DNA from: Manis javanica
Lineage: Eukaryota > Chordata > Mammalia > Pholidota > Manidae
Direction: 5' to 3'
DNA: 64,000 bases
NCBI RefSeq assembly: GCF_040802235.1
Contig: NC_133165.1
Location: 46,203,629 to 46,267,628, forward strand
A model generated the notes under the pieces. It searched no databases. It was not told the DNA's origin and saw only the letters and a list, made by a program, of their open reading frames with translations. Numbering within the stretch: the stretch's first letter is position 1; every line of letters begins with the position of its first letter. Shown one piece after another: positions 24,930 to 35,560 of the stretch. Position numbers and translations under genes: made by a program.

Positions 24930-25763
24930 ACTCAGAGCAGGGAAGCTTTGAAGATCATCTATCCAGTGACTCCTGGGAAAGCATATGTAGGGATAGGGTT
25001 GAGACATCAGGGACACTATAACAGAACTAAAGCAGCTAAACTGGAAGATTATTTAAAATTACTCCGTGCCCTCCTAAAAACATCAGGAGTGAAAACTTCT
25101 AAAAAGGACTTTGCTCAACTTCACAAATACATTAAAAAACATTGCTACTGGCTGCCACCACAGGGAACCCTTAATCAAGCTGATTGGGTAATGTATTAAG
25201 AGATTTTAAAAAGGCTCATAGACAAAGAGATGTTATCCATGTGCCTGTCTAGTCTTTATGTAATTTGATCACTCTCGCCTTGCAACCTTTGCAAACTCCC
25301 CCACTGTCTGAAACCAAATTAGACACACAGCAGTGAGAGAAACTTTTAGATGATGTGGTGAAGTAGATGATCTTAATCCCCACAACTGCCTGACTCTTCT
25401 TCCTCTTCCTCTTCTTCAGAGACTGATGACGAGAGTCCCATTCGTCCCTCTCATAAAAACCCCTCAGCTCCTGTTCCTACTGCGTCTGCCTTCACGGCAG
25501 GAATACTCAAAGCCCAGAGGGAGGGTGATATAGATGCTTATCTGACACCTTTAATGGCACCAGTTAATTTAGCTCCTTTTGGGCCAAATGAGGATTTTTC
25601 ACAGGGAGGAATCAGAGCACGTTATACACCTATTCCAAACAAGACATTGAAAGACTTTAAACAGGCTATTTCCTCTTATGGTACTAATTCTCCATATGTT
25701 GTGGGTCTCTTGAGGGGGTTGGCAGAACAAGAAAGGATGATCCCTCATGATTGGGCTAGTATG
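24930..25763 (+). pseudogene. gag: gag remnant: matrix, linker and start of capsid
   Basis: Two open stretches. The first, to 25199, encodes a betaretroviral matrix core (KLEDYLKLLRALLKTSGVK, then an HKYIKKHCYWLPPQG-type segment). A stop and a frame change follow. From about 25383 an open frame encodes an acidic Ser-rich linker and then the capsid N-terminus (YTPIPNKTLKDFKQAISSYG, then a VVGLLRGLAEQ-type helix), cut at about 25755-25766 by L1 sequence. The initiator methionine is not clear; the expected place near 25000 has stops in the alternative frames. Nucleocapsid, protease and most of pol are missing. Confidence 0.85.
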
Positions 25764-26180
25764 TGGTCTATTCTGGAGAATGTTGGGTGCATATATATTT
25801 AGAATGGTTATATCCTCTTGTTGGACTGAGCCCTTTATCATTATGTAGTGTCCTTCTTTATCTTTTGTTAGTTTCTTTGTTTTGAGTCTATTTTGTCTGA
25901 TATTAGTACTGCAACCCCTGCTTTCTTCTCGCTGTTGTTTGCCTGAAATATGTTTTTCCATCCCTTGAGTTTTAGTCTGTGCATGTCTTTGGGTTTGAGG
26001 TTTCTTGTAAGCAGCATATAGATGGGTCTTGCTTTTGTATCCATTCTATTACTCTGTGTCTTTTGATTGGTGCGTTAAGTCCATTTACATTTAGGGTGAC
26101 TATTGAGAGATATGTACTTATTGCCATTGCAGGCTTTAAATTCGTGGTTACCAAAGGTTCAAGGTTAGCCTCTTTAGTAT
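25755..26180 (-). pseudogene. L1 ORF2 endonuclease fragment, copy D
   Basis: The minus-strand pieces at 25972-26154 (AISTYLSIVTLNVNGLNAPI) and 25599-25961 (its L1 part: DKEGHYIMIKGSVQQEDITI) encode the N-terminal half of the EN domain. A frameshift separates them. The rest of ORF2 is deleted. Confidence 0.88.
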
Positions 26181-26322
26181 CTTACTGCCTAACTTAGCTC
26201 GCTTATTGAACTGTTATATACACTGTCTGAATATTCTTTTCTTCTCTCCCTTCTTATTCCTCCTCCTCCATTCTTCATATGTTGGGTGTTTTGTTCTGTG
26301 CTCTTTTTAGGAGTGTTCCCAT

Positions 26323-27168
26323 CTAGAGCAGTCCCTGTAATATGCCCTGTAGAGGTGATTTGTGGGAAGCAAACTCCCTCAGCTTTTGCTTGTCTGGGAA
26401 TTGTTTAATCCCGCCATCATATTTAAATGAAAGTTGTGCTGGATACAGTATCCTTGGTTCAAGGCCCTTCTGTTTCATTGCATTAAATATATCATGCCAT
26501 TCTCTTCTGGCCTGTAGGGTTTCTGTTGAGAAGTCTGATGACTGCCTGATGGGTTTTCCTTTATAGGTGACCTTTTTCTCTCTAGCTGCCTTTAAAACTC
26601 TTTCCTTATCCTTGATCTTTGCCATTTTAATTATTATGTGTCTTGGTTTTGTCCTCCTTGGATCCTTTCTATTGGGGGTTCTGTGTATTTCTGTGGTCTG
26701 TTTGCTTATTTCCTCCCCCAGTTTGGGGAAGTTTTCAGCAATTACTTCTTCAAAGACACTTTCTATCCCTTTTCCTCTCTCTTCTTCTTCTGGTACCCCT
26801 ATAATATGGATATTGTTCCTTTTGGATTGGTCACACAGTTCTCTTAATAGTTTCATTCCTGGAGATTCTTTTATCTCTGTCATCTTCTATGCATTCCTGT
26901 TCTCTGGTTTCTATTCCTTCAATGGCCTCTTGCATCTTATCCATTCTGCTTATAAATTCTTCCAGAGTTTGTTTCACTTCTGTGATCTCCTTCCTGACAT
27001 CTGTGATCTCCCTCCGAACTTCATCCCTTAGCTCTTGTATGTTTCTCTGCATCTCCATCAGCATGTTTATGATTTTTATTTTGAATTCTTTTTCAGGAAG
27101 ACTGGTTAGGTCTGTCTCCTTCTCAGGTGTTGATTCTGTGATCTTTGCCTGTAATTTTGCCTTTTCAT
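26323..27168 (-). pseudogene. L1 ORF1, copy D, frameshifted
   Basis: The start is the minus-strand ATG at 27168. The coiled-coil piece lies at 26831-27064 and the 186-residue RRM/CTD frame at 26323-26883, ending in ILQGLL and a natural stop. This is one of the best preserved ORF1 C-terminal halves in the window (motifs IIGVPEEEERGKG, PRHIIIKMAKIKDKER, ARREWHDIFNAMKQKG). The N-terminal 35 codons are frameshifted. Confidence 0.9.
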
Positions 27169-27496
27169 GGTGATAGAGATAGTTTGCAGAGCTGGCACGA
27201 ATGACGGCTGGAAGAACTTTCCTTCTTGTTGGTTTTTAACCTTCCTCTCCTGGGAGAACAGCGACCTCTAGTGGCTTGTGTTGGGCAGCTGTGCGCAGAC
27301 AGGGCTTCTGCTTCCTGCCCAGCTGCTATGGAGTTTATCTCTGCTGTTGCTGTGGACGTGGCCTGGCTCAGGCTGCTGCTCCAAAATGGTGGAGCCCCGT
27401 TGGAGGGGGAGCGGCCAGGAGGCTATTTATCTCGGTAAGGGGCCTCCGTGTTCCCTGTTGCCCAGAGATCCCCAGATTCCCTACCTCTGGACTAAT

Positions 27497-28105
27497 TGTC
27501 CCGCCCTGCCCCTTTAAGACTTCCAAAAAGCACTCGCCAAAACAAAACAACAACAAAATTTGTTTATAAATAATTTTTAAAAAAACCACTCACTTTTCTT
27601 TGTCCTCAAGGCACCGGCCTCAGTCATCCACTCACCAGTTTTGCTGCCCTGTTTCCCTAATATTGGGGTCCCTGTCCCTTTAAGACTTCCAAAAAGCACT
27701 TGCCAAAAAAAGAAGAAAAAGAAGAAAAAAATTGGCTGCTCGCGTTTCTTTGTTCTCCGGCACCGGCCTCAGGCACCCGCTCACCGGTCTTGCTGCCCTG
27801 TTTCCCTAGTATTGGGGTCCCTGTCCCTTTAAGACTTCCAAAAAGCACTCACCAAAAAAAGAAAAAAGAAAAAAAAATGGCCGCTCGCATCTCTTTGTTC
27901 TCCGGTGGTGGCCTCAAGCACCCGCTCACCGGTCTTGCTGCCCTGTTTCCCTAGTATTGGGGTCCCTGTCCCTTTAAGATTTCCAAAAAACACCCGCCAA
28001 AAGAAAATAACAACAACAAAAAGAAAAATGGCCACTCGTGTTTCTTTGTTCTCTAGCGCCGGCCTCAGGCACGTGCTTGCTGGTCTTGCTGGTGTGTTTC
28101 CCTAG
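27497..28105 (-). repeat. Four tandem ~150-bp units in the L1 5' UTR (copy D)
   Basis: Head-to-tail units at about 27497-27660, 27661-27809, 27810-27954 and 27955-28105. On the plus strand each begins GGGGTCCCTGTCCCTTTAAG or a variant, passes an A-rich tract of variable length, and ends with a TTTCTTTGTTCTC...CACC...CTTGCTG...TTTCCCTAG block. The other copies (A, E, G, I) have the block once. Monomer-type L1 promoters are known in mouse. Confidence 0.92.
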
Positions 28106-28440
28106 TATCCAGGACCCCACGCATGCACTGTGTCTGTGCTCTGGTGCAGATGGCTGGGGCTGTGTTCAGCAGTCCTGGGATCCCTCTCCTTCCCTGCTCC
28201 GATTCCTCTCCTCCTGCCAGGAGCTGGGGGGAGGGGCGCTCAGGTCCTGCAGGGCTGGGGCTTGTATCTTACCCCCTTCGCGAGGCACTGGGTTCTCGCA
28301 GGTGTGGATGTGGTCTGGATGTTGTCCTGTGTCCTCTGGTCTCTGTTCTAGGAAGAGTTGTCTTTGTTATATTTTCATAGATATATGTGGTTTTGGGAGA
28401 TTTCTGCTGCTCTACTCATGCCGTTATCTTGGCTCCGCCC

Positions 28441-31244
28441 CCTCAAATTTACTTTTGTGTATGGGGTTAGACAATGATCCAGTTTCATTCTCTTACATAC
28501 AGCTGTCCAGTTTTGCCAAATCCAGCTGTTGAAGAGGTTGTCATTTCCCCATTGTATGTCCATGGCTCCTTTACTAATTGACCATATATGCTTGGGTCAA
28601 TATCTGGAATCTATATTGTTCCATTGGTCTGTGGCTCTGTTCTTGTGCCAGTATCAAATTGTCTTGATTACTGTGGCTTTGTAGTAGAGCTTGAAGTTGG
28701 GGAGCAAGATCTCCCCTGCTTTACTCTTCCTTCTCAGGATTGCTTTGGCTCTTCGGGGTCATTTGTGGTTCCATATGAACTTTAAAACTGTTTCTTCCAG
28801 TTCGTTGAAGAATGCTGTTGGTATTTTGATAGGGATTGCATTGAATCTGTAGGTTGCTTTAGGCAGGATGGCCATTTTGACTATAGTAATTATTCCTAGC
28901 CAAGAGCATGGGATGAGTTTCCATTTGTTAGTGTCCTTTTTAATTTCTCTAAAGAGTGTGTTGTACTTTGCAGGGTATAGGTCTTTTATTTCCTTCATTA
29001 GGTTTATTCCTAGGTATTTTATTCTTTTTGATGCAACTGTGAATGGAATTGTTTTCCTGATTTCTCTTTCTGCTAGTTCATCATTAGTATATAGGAATGC
29101 AACACATTTCTGTGTATTAATTTTGTATTCTGCAACTTTTCTGAATTCAGATATTATTTCTAATAGTTTTGGAGTGGATTCTTCAGGGGTTTTTTTTATG
29201 TACAATATCATGCCATCTGCAAATAGTGACAGTTTGACTTCTTTATCAATCTGGATGCCTTGTATTTTCTGTTTTGTCTGATTGCTGTGGCCAGGACCTC
29301 CAGTACTACGTTCAATAACAGTGGGGAGAGTGGGCAATTATGTTGAGGTACTTGCCCTCTATACCCATTTTACTGAGTTTTTATCATGAATGGATGTTGA
29401 ATTTTGTCAAATGATTTTTCAGTGTCTATGGAGATGATCATGTGGTTTTTGTCCTTCTTTTTGTTGATGTGGTAGATAATGTTGAGGGATTTTCAAATGT
29501 TGTACCATCCTTGCATCCCTGAGATAAATCCCACTTGATCATGGTGTATGATTCTCTTGATTTATTTTTGAATTGAGTTTGCTAATATTTTGTTGAGTAT
29601 TTTTGCATCTATGTTCATCAGGGTTATTGGTCTGTAATGTTCTTTTTTGGTGGGGTCTTTGCTTGGTTTTGGTATTAGAGTGACACTGGCTTCATAGAAT
29701 AAGTTTGGAAGTATTCCCTCCTCTTCTATTTTTTGGAAAACATTAAGGAGAATGGGTATTATGTCTTCCCTATATGTCTTATAAAATTCAGTGGTGAATC
29801 CACCTGGCCTGGGAATTTTGTTCTTGGGTAGTTTTTTGATTACCTATTCAATTTCGTTGCTGGTAATTGGTCTGTTTAGATTTTCTGTTTCTTCCTTGGT
29901 CAGTCTTGGAAGGTTGCATTTTTCTAGGAAGTTGTCCATTTCTTCTTGGTTTTCCAGCTTATTAGCATATAGATTTTCATAGCATTCTGTTATAAGTCTT
30001 TGTATTTCTGTGGAGTCCGTCGTGATTTTTCCTTTATCGTTTCTGATTCTGTTTATGTGTGTAGATTCTCTTTTTCTCTTAATAACTCTGGCCAGGGGTT
30101 TATCTATTTTCTTTATTTTCTCAAAGAACCAGCTCTTGGTTTCATTGATTTTTTTCTATTGTTTTATTCTTTTCAATTTTAATTATTTCTTCTCTGATCT
30201 TTATTATGTCCCTCCTTTTGCTCACTTTGTGCTTCATTTGTTCTTCTTTTTCCAGTTTCAATAATTGTGACTTTAGACTATTCACTTGGGAGTGTTCTTC
30301 CTTCTTTAAATAGGCCTGGATTGCTATATACTTTCCTCTTAGGACTGCCTTCACTGCGTCCCACAGAAGTTGAGGCTTTGTGCTGTTATCATTTGTCTTC
30401 ATAAATTGCTTGATCTCTGTTTCAATTTGGTCATTGATCCATTGAATATTTAGGAGCATGTTGTTAAGCCTCCACGTGTTTGTGAGCTTTTTTTGTTTTC
30501 TTTGTACAATTCACTTCTAGTTTTATACCTGTGTGGTCTGAGAAGTTGGTTGGTAGAATTTCAATCTTTTTGAATTTACTAAGGCTCTTTTTGTGGCGTA
30601 GTATGTGGTCTATTCTGGAAAAATGTTCCCTGTGCACTTGAGAAGAATGTGTACCCTGCTACTTTTGGGTGTACAGTTCTGTAGATGTCTGTTAGGTCCA
30701 TCAGTTCTTGTGTGTTGTTCAGTGCCTCTGTGTCCTTATTTATTTTCTGTCTGGTGGATCTGTCCTTTGGAGTGAGTGGTGTGTTGAAGTCTCCTAGAAT
30801 GAAGGCATTGCATTCTATTTCCTCCTTTAATTGTTAGTATTTGTTTCACATATATCAGTGCTCCTGTGTTAGGTGCACAGATATTTATAATGGTTATATC
30901 CTTTTGTTGGTCTGTGCCCTTTATCATTATATAATGCCCTTCTTTATCTCTTGTTACTTTCTCTGTTTTGGAGTATTTTTGTCTGATACTAGTACTGCAA
31001 CACCTGCTTTTTTCTCCCTATTGTTTGCATGAAGTATCTTTTTCCATCCCTTGACTTTTAGTCTGTGTATGTCTTTGGGTTTGAGGTGAGTCTCTTGGAA
31101 GCACCATATAGATGGGTCTTGCTTTTTTATCCATTCTATTACTCTGTGTCTTTTGATTGGTGTATTCCATCCATTTACATTTAGGGTGATTATTGAAAGA
31201 TATGTACTTATTGTCATTGCAGGCTTTGGCTTCATGGTTACCAA
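28441..31244 (-). pseudogene. L1 ORF2 remnant, copy E
   Basis: Minus-strand pieces: 30954-31244 (EN N-terminus, LSIITLNVNGWNTPIKRHRV), 30736-30927 (EN), 30142-30459 (EN-RT linker, AVKAVLRGKYIAIQAYLKKE), 28759-29337 (RT thumb, [20 protein letters not shown]), 28375-28563 (C-terminal part). The RT catalytic motif reads LSLFADGM, so the FADD-type motif has lost its second Asp. Multiple frameshifts. Confidence 0.88.
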
Positions 31245-31527
31245 AGGTTCAAGGGTAGCTTCTTTACTATCTAACCTTCTAAGTTAACTCGCTTATTAAG
31301 CTATTATAAACACAGTGTGATGATTCTTTCTCTCCCTTCTTATTCTTCCTCCTCTATCTTTATTTATATGTTAGGTGTTTTATTTTGTACTGTTTTGTGT
31401 TTCCTTTGCTGCTTTGGTAATAGTTGATTTTACTTTTTGCCTGTAGTTTGTATTTGGTTGGTCTGCTTTCTTTGGTGTCACTTTATTTTCTCTGGTGACA
31501 TCTATTTTGCCTTAGGAGTGCTTCCAT

Positions 31528-32370
31528 CTAGAGCAGTTGTTTTAAAATATCCTGTAGAGGTGGTTTGTGGGAGGCAAATTCCCTCAACTTTTGCTTGTCT
31601 GGGAATTGTTTAATCCCCCCTTCATATTTAAATGATAATCATGCTGGATACAGCCTTCTTGGTTCAAGGTCCTTCTGTTTAATTGCATTAAATATATCAT
31701 GCCATTCTCTTCTGGCCTGTAAGGTTTCTGTTGAGAAGTCTGATGATAGCCTGATGGGTTTTCCTTTGTAGGTGATCTTTTTTCTCTCTCTGGCTTCCTT
31801 TAATACTCTGTCCTTGTCTTTGATCTTTGACAGTTTAATTATATGTCTTGGTGTTGTCCTCCTTGGTTCCCTTATGTTGATAGATTTGTGGGCTTCCATG
31901 GTCTGAGAGACTATTTCCTTCCCCAGTTTGGGGAAGTTTTCAGCAGTTATTAATTCAAATACAGTTTCTATCCCTTTCTCTCTCTCTTCTTCTTCTGGTA
32001 CCCGTATAATGCAAATATTGTTCCATTTGTATTGGTCACAGATCTCTTAATATTCTTTCATTCCTGGAGATCCTTTTCTCTCTCTCTGCCTCAGTTTCTC
32101 TGTATTCCTGTTTTCTGATTTCTATTCCATTAAAAGTCTCTTGCACCTCATCCAGTCTGCTCTTAAGACCTTCCAGAGATTGTTTCATTTCTGTAATCTC
32201 CCTCCTGACTTCATCCCTTAGCGCTTGCATATTTCTCTGCAGGTCCATCAGCATGGTTATGACCTTTTATTTTGAATTCTTTTTCAAGATTAGTTATGTC
32301 TCTCCCCAGGCCCTCTCTCTGGGGTTGTCTGGGTGATTTTTGACTGGACCAGATTCTTCTGCCTTTTCAT
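31528..32370 (-). pseudogene. L1 ORF1 remnant, copy E
   Basis: The minus-strand start is ATG 32370. The coiled coil is in 32036-32254 and the RRM/CTD in 31639-31899. Frames are broken between these pieces; the natural TAG is complementary to 31528-31530. Confidence 0.86.
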
Positions 32371-33335
32371 GGTAATAGAGGTAGTCATAGGCAGGTACCG
32401 CATGTGTCAGCTGGGGAGAACAAAGTCCCTTCCTGCTTGCTGTTCGCCTTGCCCTTCTCCACTGTGTCAGTTACCCGCACACCGGGAGGGGCCTCCACGT
32501 TAATCCCAAGCTGCCATGGGCGGGGTAGCCCTCAGGGTAGCCCCAAGCCCTGCAGGGAGTGGCAGGCGTGCCGGGTTTGTTCTCCTGCAAGAACAGTGCC
32601 CCTTCGTGCTTTACCCCAGCTTTCTCTGTCTGTGCTGGGCAGTTGCACATGGGCGGCAGCCCCAGTGTGTCTTAGTTAGCTGCACACTGGGCGGAGACTC
32701 TGGGTGGTTGCTGTCTGCAGGGCTGCTCTCTGGCTACTCCGCCACTGTGGGCAGGGCAGCACTGGTCAGGGGAAATGAATGGGGACTTCAAAGCTGTGTT
32801 GCCACCCAGGGAGTTAGGGCACCTGAAGTTTGTTAGGATTCCCAGTCTGCTGGGTTGAGTGTGCCAGAACGATTCCTTCCAGCTCTCAAGTCCCTGTCCC
32901 TTTAAGACTTTCAAAAAGCACTTGCTTTTCTTTTGTCCCAGGGGAGCAGGCTGTGGGGACCTGCTCACAGATTTTACTTTTCTGTTTGCCTAATATCCTG
33001 TACACCATGCGATGTGAGTCTGTGCTCCCAGTGCAGATTACTAGGGCTGGTTATTTAGCAGTCCTGTGATTCCACTCCCTCCCCATTCTGACTCCTTTCC
33101 TCCCGCCGGTGAGCTGGGGTGGGGGGAGTGCTCAGGTCCCTCCGGGTCGCAGCTTTGTATCTTACCCTTTTCATAAGATGCTGAGTTCTTGCAGATGTAG
33201 ATGTAGCCTGGCTGTTGCACTGTATCTTCCGGTCTCTCTGTTAGGTGTAGTTATATTTGTTGTATTTTCAAAAATATATGGTTTTGGGAGACTTCTGCTG
33301 CCCTACTCATGCGGCCACGTTGGCTCCTCCCCTCT
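32371..33335 (-). promoter_or_regulatory. L1 5' UTR, copy E
   Basis: GC-rich promoter segment with a single CCCTTTAAGACTTTC block (plus strand, about 32897-32912), in contrast to the four copies in copy D. Confidence 0.75.
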
Positions 33336-33722
33336 AATATCACTCTTAAAACAGGCATTCCTTACAATTTTACAGGTCAAGCTCTAATTGAACATTATCA
33401 TCTTACTCTTAAGCATGATTTATTAAAACAAAAAGGGGGATCACTCCCCGATATGATAAAATTAACTGCAAACCAGCGATTAATACATGCTTTACATATC
33501 CTTAATTTTTATCTTTTAAAGAATGACGGACAAACAGCTATGGAAGTACATTTTTCTGATATTTCTTTTTCTAAAACAATAGCAGTCCCTGTGTGGTGGT
33601 CTCCAATAGGTTCTTCACAATGGTATAAAGGTCAGATCAAAGTGTGGGGCAAAGGGTTTGTTTGTGTTGTTACAGAGGATCAACGACTAATTTGGCTACC
33701 CAGAGAACAAATCAAGATATGA
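33336..33722 (+). pseudogene. pol: Retroviral integrase C-terminal part (pol remnant)
   Basis: An open plus frame begins in L1 sequence and becomes integrase at about 33336. It holds the end of the catalytic core with the third acidic residue of the DDE triad (Glu codon at 33389-33391, in ALIEHYHLTLK), a QKGG loop, and the C-terminal DNA-binding domain (VWGKGFVCVV then IWLPREQIKI). This is the betaretroviral layout. The stop TGA at 33720-33722 overlaps the env ATG at 33719. The rest of pol, including RT and RNase H, is absent. Confidence 0.9.
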
Positions 33723-35214
33723 AGAACTTCAAACGTCCGCATCTTCTGGAGGAGTCATTCCAAAGGATGACCGTCAAAAAACTTCAACAAAGGCCTGTAC
33801 ATCAGACACAGAAAGTTGAAAGTCATAAAAAGATAGTATCTTTGTTTTTATTCCCGATAATGGCACTTCTGCATGTATATACTACACAAACTTGCATTAC
33901 AACAGCAAGCATAGTTAGTCCTCCTTACTTAGGCCATGGTGTAGTTCTTCATTGCTTATCTACTTGCTCCACTCCTGTGGGCCCTATAGTATGGAAAAAG
34001 AATGGTGAAGAAATATACAGACAAAAGAATGGAGGGAAATTTGGATGGTTTAATGTTACTGACAAATCTGTTAGAGATAATAATCGTTATGATATTTATA
34101 AGGCAGTTTTGACTCAAGAAGATATAGACAATTATACCTGTGAAAAGTTTCAAAAGGGAACTGCTGACATGTTATATAAAAGTAGTTATGTGTATTTAAA
34201 TATATCACTTATTCCAGAAAATAATTTCTCTTCACCTAACTTGTGGTTACAACTTGTGAGCCAAGGATTGCACAAGTCATCTTTTTGTGTGGCAGGAAAT
34301 TCCTCTATTAGTGGACTGTTGAAGAATTTAATAGGCATAGGACTTCCTCTTACAGTGTTTACTAACATATCAGGCATAAATATTACTCTTCCTCCTAAGA
34401 CTCTCACTTCTGATGCTCAATTAAATTTACCTGTTAGTACTACTATAATCACTGACTGTGTATGTATTAATTGTACTCATGTACCCTTCTTATTGCAATT
34501 CTACAATTAATGTAACATGGTCTTCTGGATATAGACTCCCAAATGGTTGGGTGTTTTTGTGTAATAACAAAACATATCAAGCCCTCTCTTCACATTATCA
34601 AGGTGTTTGTGGTGTGGGACGCATTCTTCCTGCTCTAATAAATCATCCTGGAAATAATCACAAAAGATTTCTCCAAGCTCTGCCATCTGATTGTGACGAC
34701 AACTTGAAAGTTTTAGATCCCACCTCTGTTGCAGATGCATTCCTTCTGCCAGTTCCTGGACTTGTCAGTGGAATGCAAAAGGAGATATCTAAATTGGCTT
34801 CTGCGTACAGTAAAACAACAAATTTGACTACTTCTATATTATCTGAACTCAATCAAGAACTAGGAAAAGTGCAAGTTGCGGTATTTCAGAATCAGGCTAC
34901 TATAGATTTTCTGCTGTTAAAAGAACATACAGGATGTGAACAGTTTCCAGGAATGTGTTGTTTTGTCTGATTTTTCTCAAACTATTCAAAATCAATTAGA
35001 TAATATTTATCATATTATTGATAAGTTTTCACAAGTGCCTGGGTTACCTAATTGGTTTTCTTGGTTTCATTGGATATGGCCAGTAATTGTAGGTCTGCTT
35101 TTGTTATGTATCTGTATTCCTGTTCTGTTAATGTGTATACGTAATTTAATTAGTAATTTGTTAAAACCTATACATGCTTACATTACTGTACAAGAGGTTA
35201 TGTCAAAGAAATAA
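33719..35214 (+). pseudogene. env: Retroviral envelope gene with CX6CC TM and Ig-like SU, two frameshifts
   Basis: The start is chosen at 33719, where ATG overlaps the pol stop. Piece 1 (33719-34510, 263 codons) has a basic leader (1-38), a hydrophobic signal (about 39-55), then an Ig-like region: Cys79/Cys83, Trp92, a LTQED turn at 131-135 and NYTC at 138-141. It has at least seven N-glycosylation sequons. A frameshift near 34470-34500 leads to piece 2 (to 34970), with a Cys-rich SU end, a hydrophobic fusion-peptide-like stretch, a heptad region, an immunosuppressive-domain-like stretch and CEQFPGMCC (CX6CC, 34935-34961). A second frameshift just after this motif leads to piece 3 (to 35214): ectodomain end, Trp-rich membrane-proximal segment, a transmembrane helix and a tail of about 25 residues. 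I see no intact furin site. Broken, so not an expressed full-length Env. Confidence 0.88.
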
Positions 35215-35470
35215 TCAATCTTCTCATATTTTCTTCCTTTGCTACTTCTATAGCTTTTCTTTTTCCTTCTTAAATACAGCCCTTTTCTAGAATTTGTGCC
35301 TCATACTTAAAAGTACTGTGTATCATAATCCTTCCGGCTGGTAAAGATACAATAAGACATGTGCTGGGCATAGAAGCCACGGGGCATAAATCTGCAAAGA
35401 AGTAAAAGGCTAGCTTTTCAAAGAATATTGCTTCTCTCTTACTTACCAACTTTACTTCTCCCTGTATGGC
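35215..35470 (+). other. Spacer between env and the export element
   Basis: AT-rich, no open frame of note. It belongs to the provirus, between the env stop and the CTE-like element. Confidence 0.7.
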
Positions 35471-35560
35471 CCTGGAAGATGGCTTGTTAGCCAGAGACAG
35501 GTTAAGATTCCTCAAGGGAGAACAACCTAAGACAGGCACAGTCACAGGGGGGCCATCAGG
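35471..35560 (+). promoter_or_regulatory. Constitutive transport element (CTE)-like RNA hairpin
   Basis: Two short motifs, AGACAGGTTAAGA (35495-35507) and CAACCTAAGACAGG (35523-35536), lie on opposite arms of a predicted hairpin. The outer stem pairs GATGGC (35478-35483) with GCCATC (35552-35557), extended by CCT/AGG; the apical stem pairs the TTC.TC and GAGAA strands. These motifs correspond to the internal-loop sequences of the type-D retrovirus CTE, which binds the mRNA exporter NXF1 (TAP) and exports unspliced RNA. The position, between env and the 3' LTR, is also that of the type-D CTE. Here there is one loop, not two. Confidence 0.72.

Larger units (their letters stand above)
25755..28440 (-). 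mobile_element. L1 copy D, 3'-truncated, minus strand
   Basis: The 5' half of an L1: ORF2 endonuclease portion (25755-26180), ORF1 (26323-27168) and a long 5' UTR (27169-28440) with internal tandem repeats. The 3' half of ORF2, the 3' UTR and the poly(A) tract are absent; the left edge runs straight into gag with a shared GCTAGTATGTGG-type stretch. Another internal deletion of about 245 bases joins 25785 to 25786 (compare 2807 and 3050 in copy A). The 5' terminus at 28440 abuts ORF2 of copy E. Confidence 0.9.
28441..33335 (-). mobile_element. L1 copy E, 3'-truncated, minus strand
   Basis: ORF2 from its C-terminal third (28441) through the endonuclease start (about 31244), ORF1 31528-32370, and 5' UTR 32371-33335. 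The 5' terminus joins retroviral integrase sequence at about 33335, so this copy inserted into pol. Its 3' end is missing because copy D's 5' end abuts it at 28440. ORF2 also lacks about 100 bases near 29337 (RT palm). Confidence 0.92.

Noticed and set aside
27497-28105. CRISPR-like or satellite array
   Set aside because: Units are about 150 bp and contiguous with no spacers, lie in an L1 5' UTR, and the genome is mammalian.
33719-35214. Domesticated syncytin-like env
   Set aside because: The env is broken by two frameshifts, one just after the CX6CC motif, so no full-length product is possible from this copy.
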